Assembly: GCA_001953115.1 (NCBI GenBank)
Contig: LSSL01002843.1
Location: 1-64,000 of the forward strand
Direction of reading: 5' to 3'
DNA: 64,000 nt
Origin: Smittium mucronatum
Lineage: Eukaryota; Kickxellomycota; Harpellomycetes; Harpellales; Legeriomycetaceae
Shown: in pieces, positions 42,376 to 54,287 of the stretch
How the letters are laid out: each line of letters begins with the position of its first letter
Numbering within the stretch: position 1 is the stretch's first letter
Program-made: the position numbers and the translations under genes
The notes under the pieces: generated by a model
What the model was told of the DNA's origin: nothing
The model's database searches: none
What the model saw: the letters and a program-made list of their open reading frames with translations, nothing else

Positions 42376-42624
42376 ATGGATTATAGCAGTGAAAAATGTG
42401 ATTATGTATTTATTCCCAGTAGAATCTCTTTTACAAGCTCAAAAAGGTATCTCTTTGAAAAAATCTTTATTCAGTTTTGCGCTAAAGTTTGGATTTACAT
42501 GTTTGTGAGAGATACCATTTTTTCTCCGATTCTTCCTGTTAGTTATTTATTAGTCTTATTTTTCCTTCTTTTTTCTTCCCTTTTTATGCTGCTATCAATA
42601 TTTATAACTCTTATAGATTCTTAA
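42376..42624 (+). other. Short frame, unidentified
   Basis: 82 codons from an ATG. The first half is mixed (MDYSSEKCDYVFIPSRISF...) and the last 35 residues are strongly hydrophobic. There is no recognisable domain. It lies in a patch slightly less AT-rich than average that extends to the possible transposon end at 43.16 kb. It may be a relic or chance. Confidence 0.15.
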
Positions 42625-43097
42625 AATGTTAATTCACCTAATATAGATGGGAATTTATAATATGAAGTTATTTATAGCTACTCATACATCTACAAAGTAA
42701 TCTAAAAAATTTAAGGATCCACTATGTGTATCTCATATAACTTTTAAAAAAAATTTACTTAATCTAAAAAAATTTACGACTTTTATCTTCTCATAGTGAC
42801 CAATGATTTCTTAGGAGTTATGGGTTGAAAAATTATGTATTGTTAATCTCTTAGTGAAAAAAAGTCACTTTTTTTTTCTGAGAGATTTTTGAGCTTATTT
42901 TTTTTCATGGCTTATTTCCTTTTTTTATAACAACACTAAAAATTTTATCGAGCCCAACATAAACTCTATTAAAAATATTTCCCAACTTTCCGTAGCCTTT
43001 TTCGTTCTTTATCCTATAATTATTGTAGGTTTTTAATAATAAATTCATTATATTTATGCTACATTCTTCACCAAACCGAAATATCATGAATTTAGCC

Positions 43098-43168
43098 TTA
43101 AGGCATGGAGTTAATTAGTGCAAAAAGTCCAAATTTTATCACTACCACTTCACTTTTTGGACAGTATA
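43098..43168 (-). mobile_element. Possible Tc1/mariner-like terminal repeat
   Basis: Read on the minus strand, the sequence begins TATACTGTCCAAAAAGTGAAG and then contains AAAATTTGGACTTTTTGCAC. 'ACTGTCCAAAAAG ... TTTGGACTTTTTG' has the look of Tc1/mariner ends, in which an outer and an inner GGACA/TTTGGAC transposase-binding motif occur. No matching opposite end was found to the left, and the minus-strand frame 43087-42905 shows no transposase motifs. A weaker match to the first 12 bases (ACTGTCCAAAAA) lies at about 11315. The identification is tentative. Confidence 0.25.
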
Positions 43169-46100
43169 TGTTTTTTTTTCAGGATTAGTATTCTTTTCCG
43201 TGGATAATTTTTTTGAAGAAATATTGATATAAATTTTTTTAAAATAACTGAAAAATATAACACATTTTTTTTACCTATTAAAATTTATTGAGAAATCTGA
43301 TATTATTTTTAATCTTTTGAAAAAGACTAATTTTAAAAAAATTATACATGATTATTTCTGCATTTTAGTTAATAAATTTTCAAATTAATGAGTCTGAAAT
43401 ATCTAAATTCCCGCTCGACTTTTTATGTTTTGTTAAATAATGAAAATATGCTAATAGATTAATAGAATAAGATTTTTATTTTTAGGATCATCATTAGTAC
43501 CTATAACTTTTTCATTTTGGGTTATTTTAAAATCTTCCTCACAAATTGATAATTTTTCATTGAGTTCTAATTTTCTTAATCTAGTTAAGAAATAAACGTA
43601 AAGAGTTTTTTTTTTATTCTATTAAAAACTAGAGTCCCACAAAATTAAGAACTATTGATATATTAGCTAAGAAATTAAGATAAAATCTAAATTTCTGATT
43701 CATAAACCAGAGTTTCATTTCTGTATTTTTTTTACCTTCTTACATAACTATTATTTTTTTAAAAAAAAATTGAAAATTCAATTTTTATTTTCAGAATATG
43801 AATTAATTTTATAGAATATATGCGTGAAAGTATTATACACTCCGGGATATTTTATTGGATCACAGTTTCAGCGGTGCCGACCACGCTTTTAGTAACAACT
43901 TATTTATTAGTTTAAAATTATTATTATAGAGGTTATAATTACAATAAACTATAAAAAATGGTCAATTAATAGTATTATGAGAAATATTAAAATGGCAAGA
44001 AGTTTATTATTTTCAATATCCTAAGTATTTTTACCAAATTACTTTGTAGCAAAGACTTATCCTAAAAATTCCATACTAACCCCATAGTCTTTTATTTGAG
44101 GTTTTTATACTTTTCTTGATAAATTTTATTAATTTTTTCGGTCTTCTAAGCAGGATGAACCTATTCGGCTGTTTAATACAAATATTTTAAATATTTTTAT
44201 TTATTTGTTTTAAGTAATATGATTTTAAATCCTTTAATTCCTATTGGAACACTTAATATAATAAACTTTATATTACGAATGGATAGATCTGTAAAGATAA
44301 CATGCCTTTGATTTCAAGGACATATGTTAAAATCCCTCTACATATATATATGTGTGTATTTATTAAATGAATTTAATCTCTAATAAAATTTGATAAATAT
44401 TATAAAATAATCTTTAAATAGTATAAAATTTCATTTTAATTCTAAATAATTTTAAGAAAAAGCATTTATACCCATATTCACGACTTTTTTATTATAAATA
44501 TCTGGTTTCAGTAATTTTTTATCCTGAAAATTTTCAAAAAGAATTGATATTAATTTGCAATAATCTATGATTTCAAACTCCGATTAATTTATTATATATA
44601 CCTTTGTAATTATTTACATCATAAAAAAATTAAATTTTACATTCTTTTCACTTGTGAAATAATAAAAATTAAATATAAATATAAATTAATGTATAAAACT
44701 TCCGATTTTAAGTATCTAAAAATCCTAAAATAAATATAATGGTTATGTTCACATTTCACATTATATATTTTAACATTTAATTAATAATCACGTGATAATT
44801 TATTTAAAAAATTATGCAGTTTAATAATTATCCTAGCCTGACAAAATAAAATATATGAATTTCAGATATCAAAAAACTGAAATTTAAATATAGTTATACC
44901 TGAAAGGGCGAATAAATCTATAAATTTAAGAGCGAAAAAATCATCTGTGTCTTAATTCCATTCAATTTTTTTGATAAATAATAATAATTACTATTATTTT
45001 TCAACTAAACCCTATTTTTTTTTTAATTGAAAACATTATTTTAAAATAAAATGTTTTCAAGTATGATTCAAAATTTCTTAAAAATTTTCAAGTATTTATA
45101 ATTTTCAAAAAATAATCTACTTCAAGAGTATATAAAATTATATTATTTAAATATTATATAATATCCAATAAATTTTAAAACCTTTATAATATAATCAAAA
45201 TATCAGAGCATTTATATTTTGATATTTAGATAATTTTCATTTTGGGAGATAAATACTCAACTAACTAACATGAGGTATATATTCTAAATTGAGACCCTAA
45301 ATTCTATATTTTGTTTAAATTATCCTTAATTATTTAATTTTTAATTTTATTTAAAACAATATAATTAAATTATAATATATCCCATAAATCTATTAAAAAA
45401 TATATCTCCATATTTATTATTTTTTAAAATATGATATAATTATATATGAAAAACGTTTGGCTCTTATCAGTTGCAAAAGAATTGATTAGGTGAAAATAAT
45501 GAGTATATGAAGTTATCTATACACTGAATTATATTTAATATGTCTAAAATAAGATTTATTCGCCATTTGATATATTAAAATTCATAAAACTGGTTTTTTT
45601 ATGAATGTTTTATTCGTTAAAAACGTACTATGTCAACCATTTCTCTGATGAAAAAACTGAATATCAGATAAATCACTACTAATACAGAAATTTTTTCCGA
45701 ATCTATTGATACCATTAGAAACCTGAAAATAATTTATAATCGTTCAATGAAGATTTTTCCCTAAAAAATGCTAAAAATTTTTTATGTTTAAAAATCAATC
45801 AAAAGAAAATATTATGAAAACTAATGGCATTATTTTTTTAAAAAAATAAATTTGCAATAAATAAAATTGCAAAAAATTTTTTATAGTATACTTCAAAGGT
45901 AGTTTATATAATAATTATTTAAACGGCGTCTTTTTTTTTTTAATAAAGCCATTTTTGTCAATTATCTTTCATATTGCAATTATAAATTTAAAAATAAAAA
46001 TAGAGTAGTGAGAGTAACATAATATATATCTTATTCATTTTAATTAATATATAAATGAGTTTATTTATCATAATTTATATTTTTCAAAGTTGATTAATAA

Positions 46101-47169
46101 TATAAAACTCTGTTAATCTAGGTTAAACTCATATAATATTAATACTTTCAGTGATATGAAATTGAGCTTTATAATCAGATATCGAGTAGATATAATCTTT
46201 TAAAGAAATGGAAAAATTAAATTTTAAATGAGTGAAACCCCGAATAAATTGAAATCGCGACTAAAAGCATAAAAATCAATTTTTGACATAACCATAATGA
46301 ATAATTAGGTTGCGAATGGATTTAAAATTGTTATTTTTTTTGGTTTTTCTTGGAAATATCAATTCAAATCATGCAAGTCATATATTTTTTCACGCTATGT
46401 ATATTTAAACAAAATAAAAACAAAATTTTTAGTCGTAATTTAATTTATATTAATTTTAGATTCAAATTTACATAGATAAATCCAAAATTTGTAAAAATTT
46501 AGCCCGAATATATTATAAATCCGCTTCTATTTATGAAAAAAGAATCAAAAAAACTTCTGAGATATTTTCGGAAATTTAGTGCTTGGAAATAAGCATATTT
46601 TGATTCTATTTATTTTGCCTGCCATTCTTATTTTAGAAAGTGTATATATACTTAAAGTATAAATCCAGCTTTTTGCCACAATAAGATAAAAAATCGCAAA
46701 CACCTTATATATTTTAAAACTTTTTAAATTAAAAATTAGCATATCCAAAAAATAATGCGCTTTTTTTTATAATATCTGTGTTTTTTCCCCCAAAAACTTG
46801 ATAATTCCGTTGAAATTTTTTAATTTTAAGAAAATTAGTTTATTATATGCATTATAAATTTTGAAGACATCAATTTCTGAGTACAAAAAATAAAATTTTC
46901 AGTATATTCTATATCCATAATTTAATAAAACTTTATATCTGCCAAATCAATAAATTAATTGAATTTCATTTTTCCTATTCTTTAATAATGAGCTTTTTAT
47001 TAATATTATAGTTTCCTTTTTTTAAATTAAACAGCAATATCATGATTTATAGTCAATATCAATTGAACCATTCTTTTATCACTCTATTGAATTTCTGTAG
47101 TCAATATTTAATGATGGTTACTAAAATAAATGCAATTTGAATCAACTTTGGCTTTTATCGGAGTAATTA

Positions 47170-49550
47170 TTTTTAATGTAATACCAATGTAATTGAGGGC
47201 TTTAAAGGTGTTAAAGGCTCAAAATTGAATGTAATTTCAAATAAAACAAAATAGCTCCAATTATTTCAAATTTTTTAAAAAGAGTTTCAATAATCGTTTA
47301 TAATGTTAAAAATCAACTGATAATGTTATAATAGGTTTATTTTTTACTAAAAGCATTTTATTTCATAGTTTATATTTATATGAAAATAACTATAATTTTC
47401 AAATAAGCGCAAATTCTTCAATTAAACGAGTTTTATTCAAAATGAATCATTTTTTAAAATTATATGATTTGTTAAATTTATAATGATATTCTATAAATTA
47501 TCATAAAATTTATCAAAAATATCTCAAATTAACAAAAAATGGCTTTCTTACATTAATTTCATCTTAGATCAAAATAAAAAAATTATTTTTTATTTAAATG
47601 CTTAAATTTATCTAGTTAATAATATAAATAGCTTTTCGAAATAAGAATTAAGCTAAAATTTACTATATAATCACCAATATAATTATTACAACTTTTTATA
47701 TGTTACAAACTTATCGTCAGAAATTTAACGCCTAAAATCATAACTGTTTAATAACAAAAAATAGAAATTTATATAGTTTTATATCAGTCTTTTCATAATT
47801 TTTATAGAAATAAATTGCATCATAAATTGCTGAATACTATATAAAAATCATTCTTATGATAAAAATAAAATAAAATAAAGGATATTCTTCTATAAAATTT
47901 CTTGTTGATTTTTCCAAGCCTTTAATTAAAAACAGAGTATCTTAATAATTTTTTGTATAAAAAATTCGAGTTTAAAACGTAATCATGTTAAAAATTTAAG
48001 ATTTAGTTGGATTTTTCTTCATAAAGTTTACGGGGATTACGATTTTAGATCCTAGGTTAAAATATAAAAATCGATTATTCTTACCTTTTTTTTCTACCAA
48101 TTTACACAAAGAACAATTTTTAATCAGTAGATTCAAATTCTAATTTAGAACTTTTGAGAAATTTGATTCAAAAATTAAAAATCATTATAAGCCATTATAA
48201 ATCAAATAAATTTAATAATTTGAAAAATAGAATTAATTTTAAATAAAATTTTGTCGAAAAGGTGGAATTTTGGATGTCAACATTTTGAATTTTTATTCTA
48301 GGCGTGGGTGAGTAGCCTCTATGCCAAGCACTGGTTAAGTCAAAATGATGAGGATGATCATTTAGAACATCCTCTTTTTAAGCGACCCCGTAGAATGGTG
48401 GAGTGTTAATATATCCTGATGATTTTTATATAGGAGGTTTGTTATAAAAATAGGGGCAGAGATATTTAAGCAATAATTGAAATTAAAATTAAAATAAATG
48501 TACAAAATTTACACTAGAAAATTTTGATTTCCGGTGCGCAATTTAGGTCGAACTGTGGTTCTAGTAAGACTCACTGGTGTTAATAATGGTTTTAGCTTTT
48601 AATTAAATGTGTGTCTATAAGTATACTCACTATGCTTAAATTTCAGTTTTAGCTCTTGCTGAGTTTATCTTTTTAGTAAGAGTGTAATTTTAAAAGAGTA
48701 TTGCTTAACATAGTAGGAAAATAAAATATTCGTAAAAATTTTTATTTTGGAATAAAAGGGTGATGATCTTCATCCAGGAATTTCCCATTACATTTTATAC
48801 CTGAAAGAAATTTTATAAAATGTCTATCTCTATTAATTAGCCATAGGATAAAAAACCTACAGCCTAAAAATATTCGCAGTATAAAAATAGCTATGGGCTA
48901 AGAATGTATTATTATAAAACTGCTGGGTGAAGTTTTATTTTTTTTTTAAAAAAAACAAGTTCTACATTTACCCCTTGTAAGTCTTGAGATACATTTAGAT
49001 TTTAATGCGGGGGATTCCTTATGTATATATCTCCCCAATTTTAATATGACCACTTAATTAGGGTTATAAACCTGAGTTAAAACCTGTTGGTGGCTTTTAA
49101 CTTATATTTTGGCCGGAATTTTTTCAGCGAAATTATATGAATTCACGCCAGAAGATTCTGGCTAAGATGGATATATTTAGATAAAAATTATTATTATAAA
49201 AAAAAATTAAACCAGTTGGGAGGATACCGAATTATCTCTCCCCTCAAGTCACTGGGTAAATCCGGTTACAATGTATAACCTGACCTACCATTCAACGTGT
49301 TTGATTGAAAATTTTACGAATATTTATAATTAAAATATTCAATAAAACGCTTTTAGTACAAAATAAACCTATTGAAACATTATCAGTTGATTTTTAAAAT
49401 TAAAACCAATTACTTTAACACTTTATAAAACATTTGAAATAATTGGAGCTATTTTTATTTACTTAAAATTATAACCAATTTAGAGCCTTCAACACATATA
49501 AAGGTCTCAAATGCTTTAATAGCCTAACATTTTAAATTATTTCTTAAATA
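47170..49550. mobile_element. Inverted-repeat element A (about 2.4 kb, arms about 240 bp)
   Basis: The left arm (about 47170-47412) and right arm (about 49285-49550) are imperfect reverse complements. Long identical blocks include AATAGCTCCAATTATTTCAAA, AAAATCAACTGATAATGTT and TACTAAAAGC. The centre (47.4-49.3 kb) contains GC-richer stretches at 48.30-48.41, 48.53-48.60 and 48.96-49.30 kb that stand out from the desert. Long arms around a degraded interior fit a DNA transposon with extended terminal inverted repeats, as in Mutator-like elements, or a centromeric inverted repeat. The outer boundary fades gradually, so no target duplication can be named. Confidence 0.65.
48302..48409 (+). pseudogene. 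Exon-like coding remnant inside inverted-repeat element A
   Basis: After a good splice-acceptor context (TTTTATTCTAG at 48291-48301) there are 35 codons then TAA, reading AWVSSLYAKHWLSQ..., followed by an acidic stretch (NDEDDHLEH) and a basic end (FKRPRRMVEC). The composition is typical of real protein and unlike chance frames of the region. It could be the last exon of a transposase or cargo gene. Nothing upstream could be joined to it. The family is unknown. Confidence 0.35.
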
Positions 49551-49601
49551 AATTCAGATTTTTTTCTTTTTTGAATAAAAATCTATTAAATATTTTAAAA
49601 T

Positions 49602-50997
49602 AACGGTCAGCATTTTATCATCACTAAAATCTTACATAGCTAATCTGAAATCTGAAATCTATCACTAAAGTTCAATATCTATCACTAAAATCTGTCATTC
49701 ACTGCATTTTTACCACTAAAATTCGAGCTTCATCACTAATTTTTTTTGATTTATTTATTGGTCAAAATTTCAAAATTTCAAAAGTTGATGAAAATTGTTA
49801 CTTTTTACGTAATTAGATAAATTGATCCTATTGTGCGATATATATATGGTCATGATTTTTATTAGTGATAGAAAAAAAAATCAATAGCCTTACAGTTTAA
49901 ATTTATCTGTATGGAATTCAAAATAATAATAATGAAATAAAAATTTATAAAGGAAAAATTTAAAATTCCCATTCTTATTGCAGAAGCCATTGGTACTAAT
50001 AGCTTTTGTGCGTACTTGGGAGAATTAAATATCCGCTAATATAGAAAAAAAGATAAATGGACTAAGATTATTGTACTTATCAGTATTACCGAAGGATCTA
50101 AAATTTGGATTAAATAAAGAAAAAGAAAACGTGGGTAAAATTTTGTTTTATTAATAACTGATTAAACTTTCTAAAAGACATTCGAATATTTTTCGAGTAT
50201 TCTACATCTCGTTTTTTATATCTCAAAACCATAACATCACTTTTCTACATGCTATGACATATTATAATAAGTTAGAAATTAGTTCACTTTAACATTATCC
50301 ATAGTACTAACACCTAATTAATAAAAAAAACTGGAATAATTATTTAAATATTCTCTAAAAGCTTGAAATTAACACCAAGTGCTTTTAAAATACCTATTTT
50401 TTAAATTCTTGGCGAGTTTAAATTGCATCATGATCTTTAATAAAAATAAAATATGTATTGTTCTTTAGTAGTTATACGTTATTTCATTATAAAAGTGTCA
50501 CGAACGATTACATTTTGTTTATATTGGGTCAGGTATGATATTTATTATGTCATTTGGTACATACAATATTTTATTTTATTAAATATTTAGGTGCAGATAA
50601 TATGAATCTAATTTCAAATTTTTTAAATGACCGAGAACTGTTTATTTTTATCTATATAGAATTATGGCTTTATTTCGAGTTTTTTATAAGTTGTAATTAT
50701 TATTTTTCTTTATAAAAACTTGTGGTGGGATTGATAGTCTATGTCACTGTCAAAGATCATGACCATCTTTATATCACAATATGGGAAAATTTATCGAATT
50801 TCCTAAAAAGGAACAATTTTCATCAACTTTTGAAATTTTGAACAATAAATAAATCAAAAAAAATCAGTGATGAAGCTCGAATTTTAGTGGTAAAAATGCA
50901 GTGAATGTCAGATTTTAGTGATAGATATTGGACTTTAGTGATAGATGTCAGATTTCAGGTTAGCTATGTAAGATTTTAGTGATGATAATATTTTAAA
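49602..50997. mobile_element. Inverted-repeat element B (about 1.4 kb, arms about 260 bp, with subterminal repeats)
   Basis: The left arm (about 49617-49875) and right arm (about 50738-50990) are reverse complements with scattered differences. They begin TTATCATCACTAAAATCTTA and share blocks such as ACATAGCTAA, AAAAGTTGATGAAAATTGTT and TGGTCATGAT. Each arm carries five spaced copies of a motif near ATCACTAAAATC, a layout typical of subterminal transposase-binding sites (CACTA, hAT and Mutator groups all have such). The 860-bp centre has no long frame. It looks like a non-autonomous DNA transposon. It starts only about 60 bp after element A ends. Confidence 0.75.
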
Positions 50998-52612
50998 ATT
51001 TTAACCTAACTATTAACTTTTCATAATTTCAATTCTACGAATATCGTCATATATCGTTTTTTTTACGTGACCATAGCATTTTCCCTTATTTTTTCGTTTT
51101 TATATTGAATTAAATTTATAGATTAGTTTTTATTTATATAGAAGTATGGAGCCGAAAATTTGATCTATTCAGTTTATTAGAGACTATTTTATCTTTATAT
51201 ATATGCGGTGCGGAATATGATACCGAATCCTTTAAATTCATCACAAATAAAGCTTTATGAATTCGTTTATTACGATACATATTTAGATGTAATATTCTGT
51301 ATCATTTATTTTTATGAAAGCTAATTAAATTGAAAGAAAACTTTATTTATTCTGTGTTATTAAAAAATAAATAACAGGATATCAAAATTTGACAAATTTG
51401 AATATAAACTCTGCGTGCGTGTCTAATTTTTTGAGATTATTCTTAGAATTTAGATTTTTTAATCAGTAAATTTATATTACATGATTTTAATGATTATCCA
51501 TTTACTCAAGTCTCGTTCTATCTATCAATATCAATATCAAAAACTATAGTTTTTTTTAATGTGTATTCAAAATCTGGGATGTCTACTTATTTCTTAATAG
51601 TTTTTTGTATAATTATCGCTTCTAATAATCAAATTTTTTCAGTACTCAAGAATAAGCTTTCTTTCTTGAACTTTGTTTAATATGGACTGAAGTTATCTCA
51701 TGTATAACAGATAATTTTGTTTTAGAGACTTTTTCTTTGGGATTAGTCATGTTCTAGAATGAATAATTGAGAAATAATTATTATTAGTGCAATAATATTA
51801 TTCATTGACTCCTAAAACACAAGAAAAAATTTAAAAAAATTTGTTCACACATCAATATGTTGTATTTTTATCTTGTTTAAAAGTTTTTATTGAATTATCT
51901 TCATGATTTCAAGCTTTTTTTTTTCTACACTCACACAGTATATCTCGATCCAATTTTTTCGGTTAAATTTATTATAAGTTATTGTTTTAAAAGAATTAAA
52001 ATTTTGGTGAGAGAGGATGTGATTTCATACATTTTACGGTTATAAATAAAAAATCAAAAATCAAAAATCCCCTAGCCTAAGAAATTTATTATATGAATCA
52101 AATAAATGATATTTTTTATTATAATTGATACAAAATTATATGATGAGAACTTTTGGAAAAGAAGTTTTTGGATCTATTTAGGACTATCAACCAAAAGATT
52201 GTAACCAATACTGAGGAATAAATAAAAGAAAATAAATTTTGAAAGTTTTAGAATATTTTATTTTGAAAAATAAAAATTAGGAGATTTGAAAATTAATTAT
52301 CAGATTTCATATTAAATCGGTAGATTTTTACTTTAATTGAAAAATTTCTAAGTCCGAAACGCTGAAATACTGTATTTTTTAATTCTTGAATTTTTTAAAC
52401 AATCTTATTAATTCTTTAATTTCCGGTTGGTATTGGAGCATTTATATTTCATCTTGTTACAATAGTAAATTATTTTTAGGTTACTATTTCTGATAATTGT
52501 ATCAATACCAAACTCATACATAATTATTTTATATTTCCCTAGTTCCCTTTGAGGTTTTTTTGTAAATATTTATAAATATTTTTTAAGCGACTTAATAAAG
52601 CGATTTCAACTT

Positions 52613-52661
52613 TAGGATAAAGATCTTTTTTTTTTTTTTTTTAAAGGGTAGGATAAAGATC
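52613..52661. mobile_element. Ultra-short poly(A)-only retrotransposition scar with 13-bp duplication
   Basis: TAGGATAAAGATC is present at 52613-52625 and again identically at 52649-52661. Between them is only T17 followed by AAAGGG. Read on the minus strand this is CCCTTT plus a 17-A tail flanked by a 13-bp target duplication. That is what a LINE-type machinery leaves when reverse transcription stops almost immediately after the tail. Slippage of a T tract does not by itself explain the duplicated unique 13-mer. Confidence 0.7.
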
Positions 52662-53480
52662 ATCGACGGGTAAAATAGGTTAAATATCATATAATATATA
52701 CTCACACTTTTATTCAGCATGATAGAACAATATTTTAGTGAGAGCTGAGAATTTTAACGCATTATTTTTTGCATTAGTGCCGTGTAGAGTTGAATTTTTT
52801 AATTAGGGGTTTACTGATTTCACAGGAATTTCCTAACATTACTACATTTTTTTTTTTTTTTTTGAAAATTGGTGCATAATTAAAAATAAAAATAGTGATA
52901 AGTGTTTCTCATTATATGAAGATTAAAACGTAGGGGGTTTTTAAATATGAGAATGATTTTTTGAAAAAATACACTAAATAAATTTGGAAATTTATGCTAA
53001 CTTTTCATTTCATTTTTTACACTCGATTTCAAAAAAAAATAAAAAAAATACTGTATTTCTCACCTAATTATTTTAGTGATAATAAAGCATTTTTAGAGAT
53101 TTAAGTCGAAAATTAGAGGCCGAGCAATTTATTGATACATATATAGAAGGTTAGATTCGATCAACAGAAAAAAGTTTATGATAAATAATTATTCGTGAAT
53201 TTAACACAACCCAGAAAATTGTATTAATAATTATCGCTGATAAATATTCACAAAAAATAAAATGAAAAAACATTAATCATGATGGAATTAACATAAATCA
53301 GCGGATGATGTGGGAACTCTACTGAAATTTTTTGCTTTTGAAAAATTTTTATAGAGGCAAACTTTTACATTTATCAATGGCCACACATAACAAAAACTAG
53401 AAAGAAATCAGTAGAAGGAATGGTTGGCTGGCTAGGAAAAGAGTTTATGTAGGGGGTAGAAAAGCAAGAGGAGCAGCAAA

Positions 53481-53506
53481 GGGGGAAAGGGGAAAGGGGA
53501 AAGGGG
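53481..53506 (+). promoter_or_regulatory. G-quadruplex candidate upstream of STE24
   Basis: Four G runs (5, 4, 4, 4) separated by AAA each time: a textbook intramolecular G-quadruplex pattern, on the coding strand about 1 kb before the STE24 start. Confidence 0.75.
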
Positions 53507-54090
53507 AGAGAGTCATTTTATTAAAAGCGATTATAAAGGAGTAAAGCCAAATTACTGGTAATAAATTTAAGGGAAATATTCCTAATTCAGTAAATAATTT
53601 TAATTGTATGACCAAATCAGAGAAGCCATTAGGGATAAGCTAATGAGTAAAAGGGGGTAAAAACACTAAAAGAGCCAGGGATACGAAACACAGACAGTAT
53701 GCTGGATGTCTGATTTGCAGAAAAGAATTTGTTGAAAAAGCGCGTAAAAATGGGAATGGAGATTGATTCTCCACTGCCAATTGACCTGCTTGGACGTTTC
53801 GCCTGATTCTGAGCCACTTGTAATAGAGTATTATACAGTACATATAAATCGGCTAAACTCAAGAAAAGAAAACAATTCTATTCGCTGAAAATATGTAGTT
53901 TGTGAACAACAATTGAACGAAGGGTTAAATGCAAGTAGCAAGGGTGAGTAGCCCTGACACCGTATATAATGCATAGACTGGTCAGCAGCCAACCAAAGTT
54001 TAGTGTCGAATGCTGATTAACGAGTTTCGAAGTGGACAAAAATTATAGGCTGATTAACAATAACGAAGTCTCGAACTAGCTAAATGCAGG
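53507..54090. other. Intergenic, no gene recognised
   Basis: Ordinary base composition. A minus-strand frame (53862-53629) opens at a TTG, and an overlapping one has an ATG at 53843; neither shows a domain. The 12-mer GGGTGAGTAGCC at 53944-53955 also occurs at 48305-48316 inside element A. Confidence 0.4.
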
Positions 54091-54171
54091 GTGTCGAGAG
54101 GGGGTATTGGCAAATGGCAATGGAGTGTGTCGAGAGGGGGTATTGGCAAATGGCAATGGAGTGTGTCAAGT
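54091..54171 (+). repeat. 36-bp direct repeat (two full copies plus a start)
   Basis: The units start at 54091 and 54127 (identical, beginning GTGTCGAGAGGGGGTATTGG), with a third start, GTGTCAAGTGG, at 54163. Each unit contains ATTGG, the reverse complement of a CCAAT box. They lie about 400 bp before the STE24 start and may be promoter elements. Confidence 0.85.
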
Positions 54172-54287
54172 GGTTGGATGGTTCAGAAAGGCACAATAGA
54201 GAGGACCAATGGTTGGGACGGAAGTGAATCTGTAGAAGGCATTGTTGCAGACAAGAGATGGAAATTCAACTGGAAATGGGGATAGAG

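Larger units (their letters stand above)
5200..53300. other. About 48-kb AT-rich gene desert (possible regional centromere or degraded heterochromatin)
   Basis: Across this span A and T dominate, long A and T tracts are everywhere and no frame longer than about 100 codons occurs. Both flanks return to ordinary gene composition within a few kilobases. Fungal DNA of this kind is known from regional centromeres and from heterochromatin degraded by C-to-T mutation. Scattered short islands of higher GC inside it look like mobile-element insertions of various ages and are listed separately. Between those entries I see nothing but AT-rich sequence; this covers in particular 9-12.4, 15.2-20.7, 21.6-31.2, 31.4-35.1, 38.6-42.3, 43.2-47.1 and 51.1-52.6 kb. 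Which of the two explanations holds cannot be told from sequence alone. Confidence 0.8.

Noticed and set aside
40972..43087. Minus-strand frames of about 60 codons (41154-40972 and 43087-42905)
   Set aside because: Their length is expected by chance over 48 kb, and the amino-acid content simply reflects AT-rich codons; no motifs.
46545..46748. 67-codon minus-strand frame
   Set aside because: No recognisable motif and no support from context; length is within chance expectation.
5200..53300. Mitochondrial or plasmid DNA as the source of the AT-rich block
   Set aside because: It is continuous with nuclear-type spliced genes on both sides and contains no mitochondrial protein, rRNA or tRNA genes.
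53629..53862. Minus-strand frames in the STE24 upstream region
   Set aside because: One opens at TTG, the other overlaps it in a different phase. No domain, no splice partners and no second conserved feature were found.
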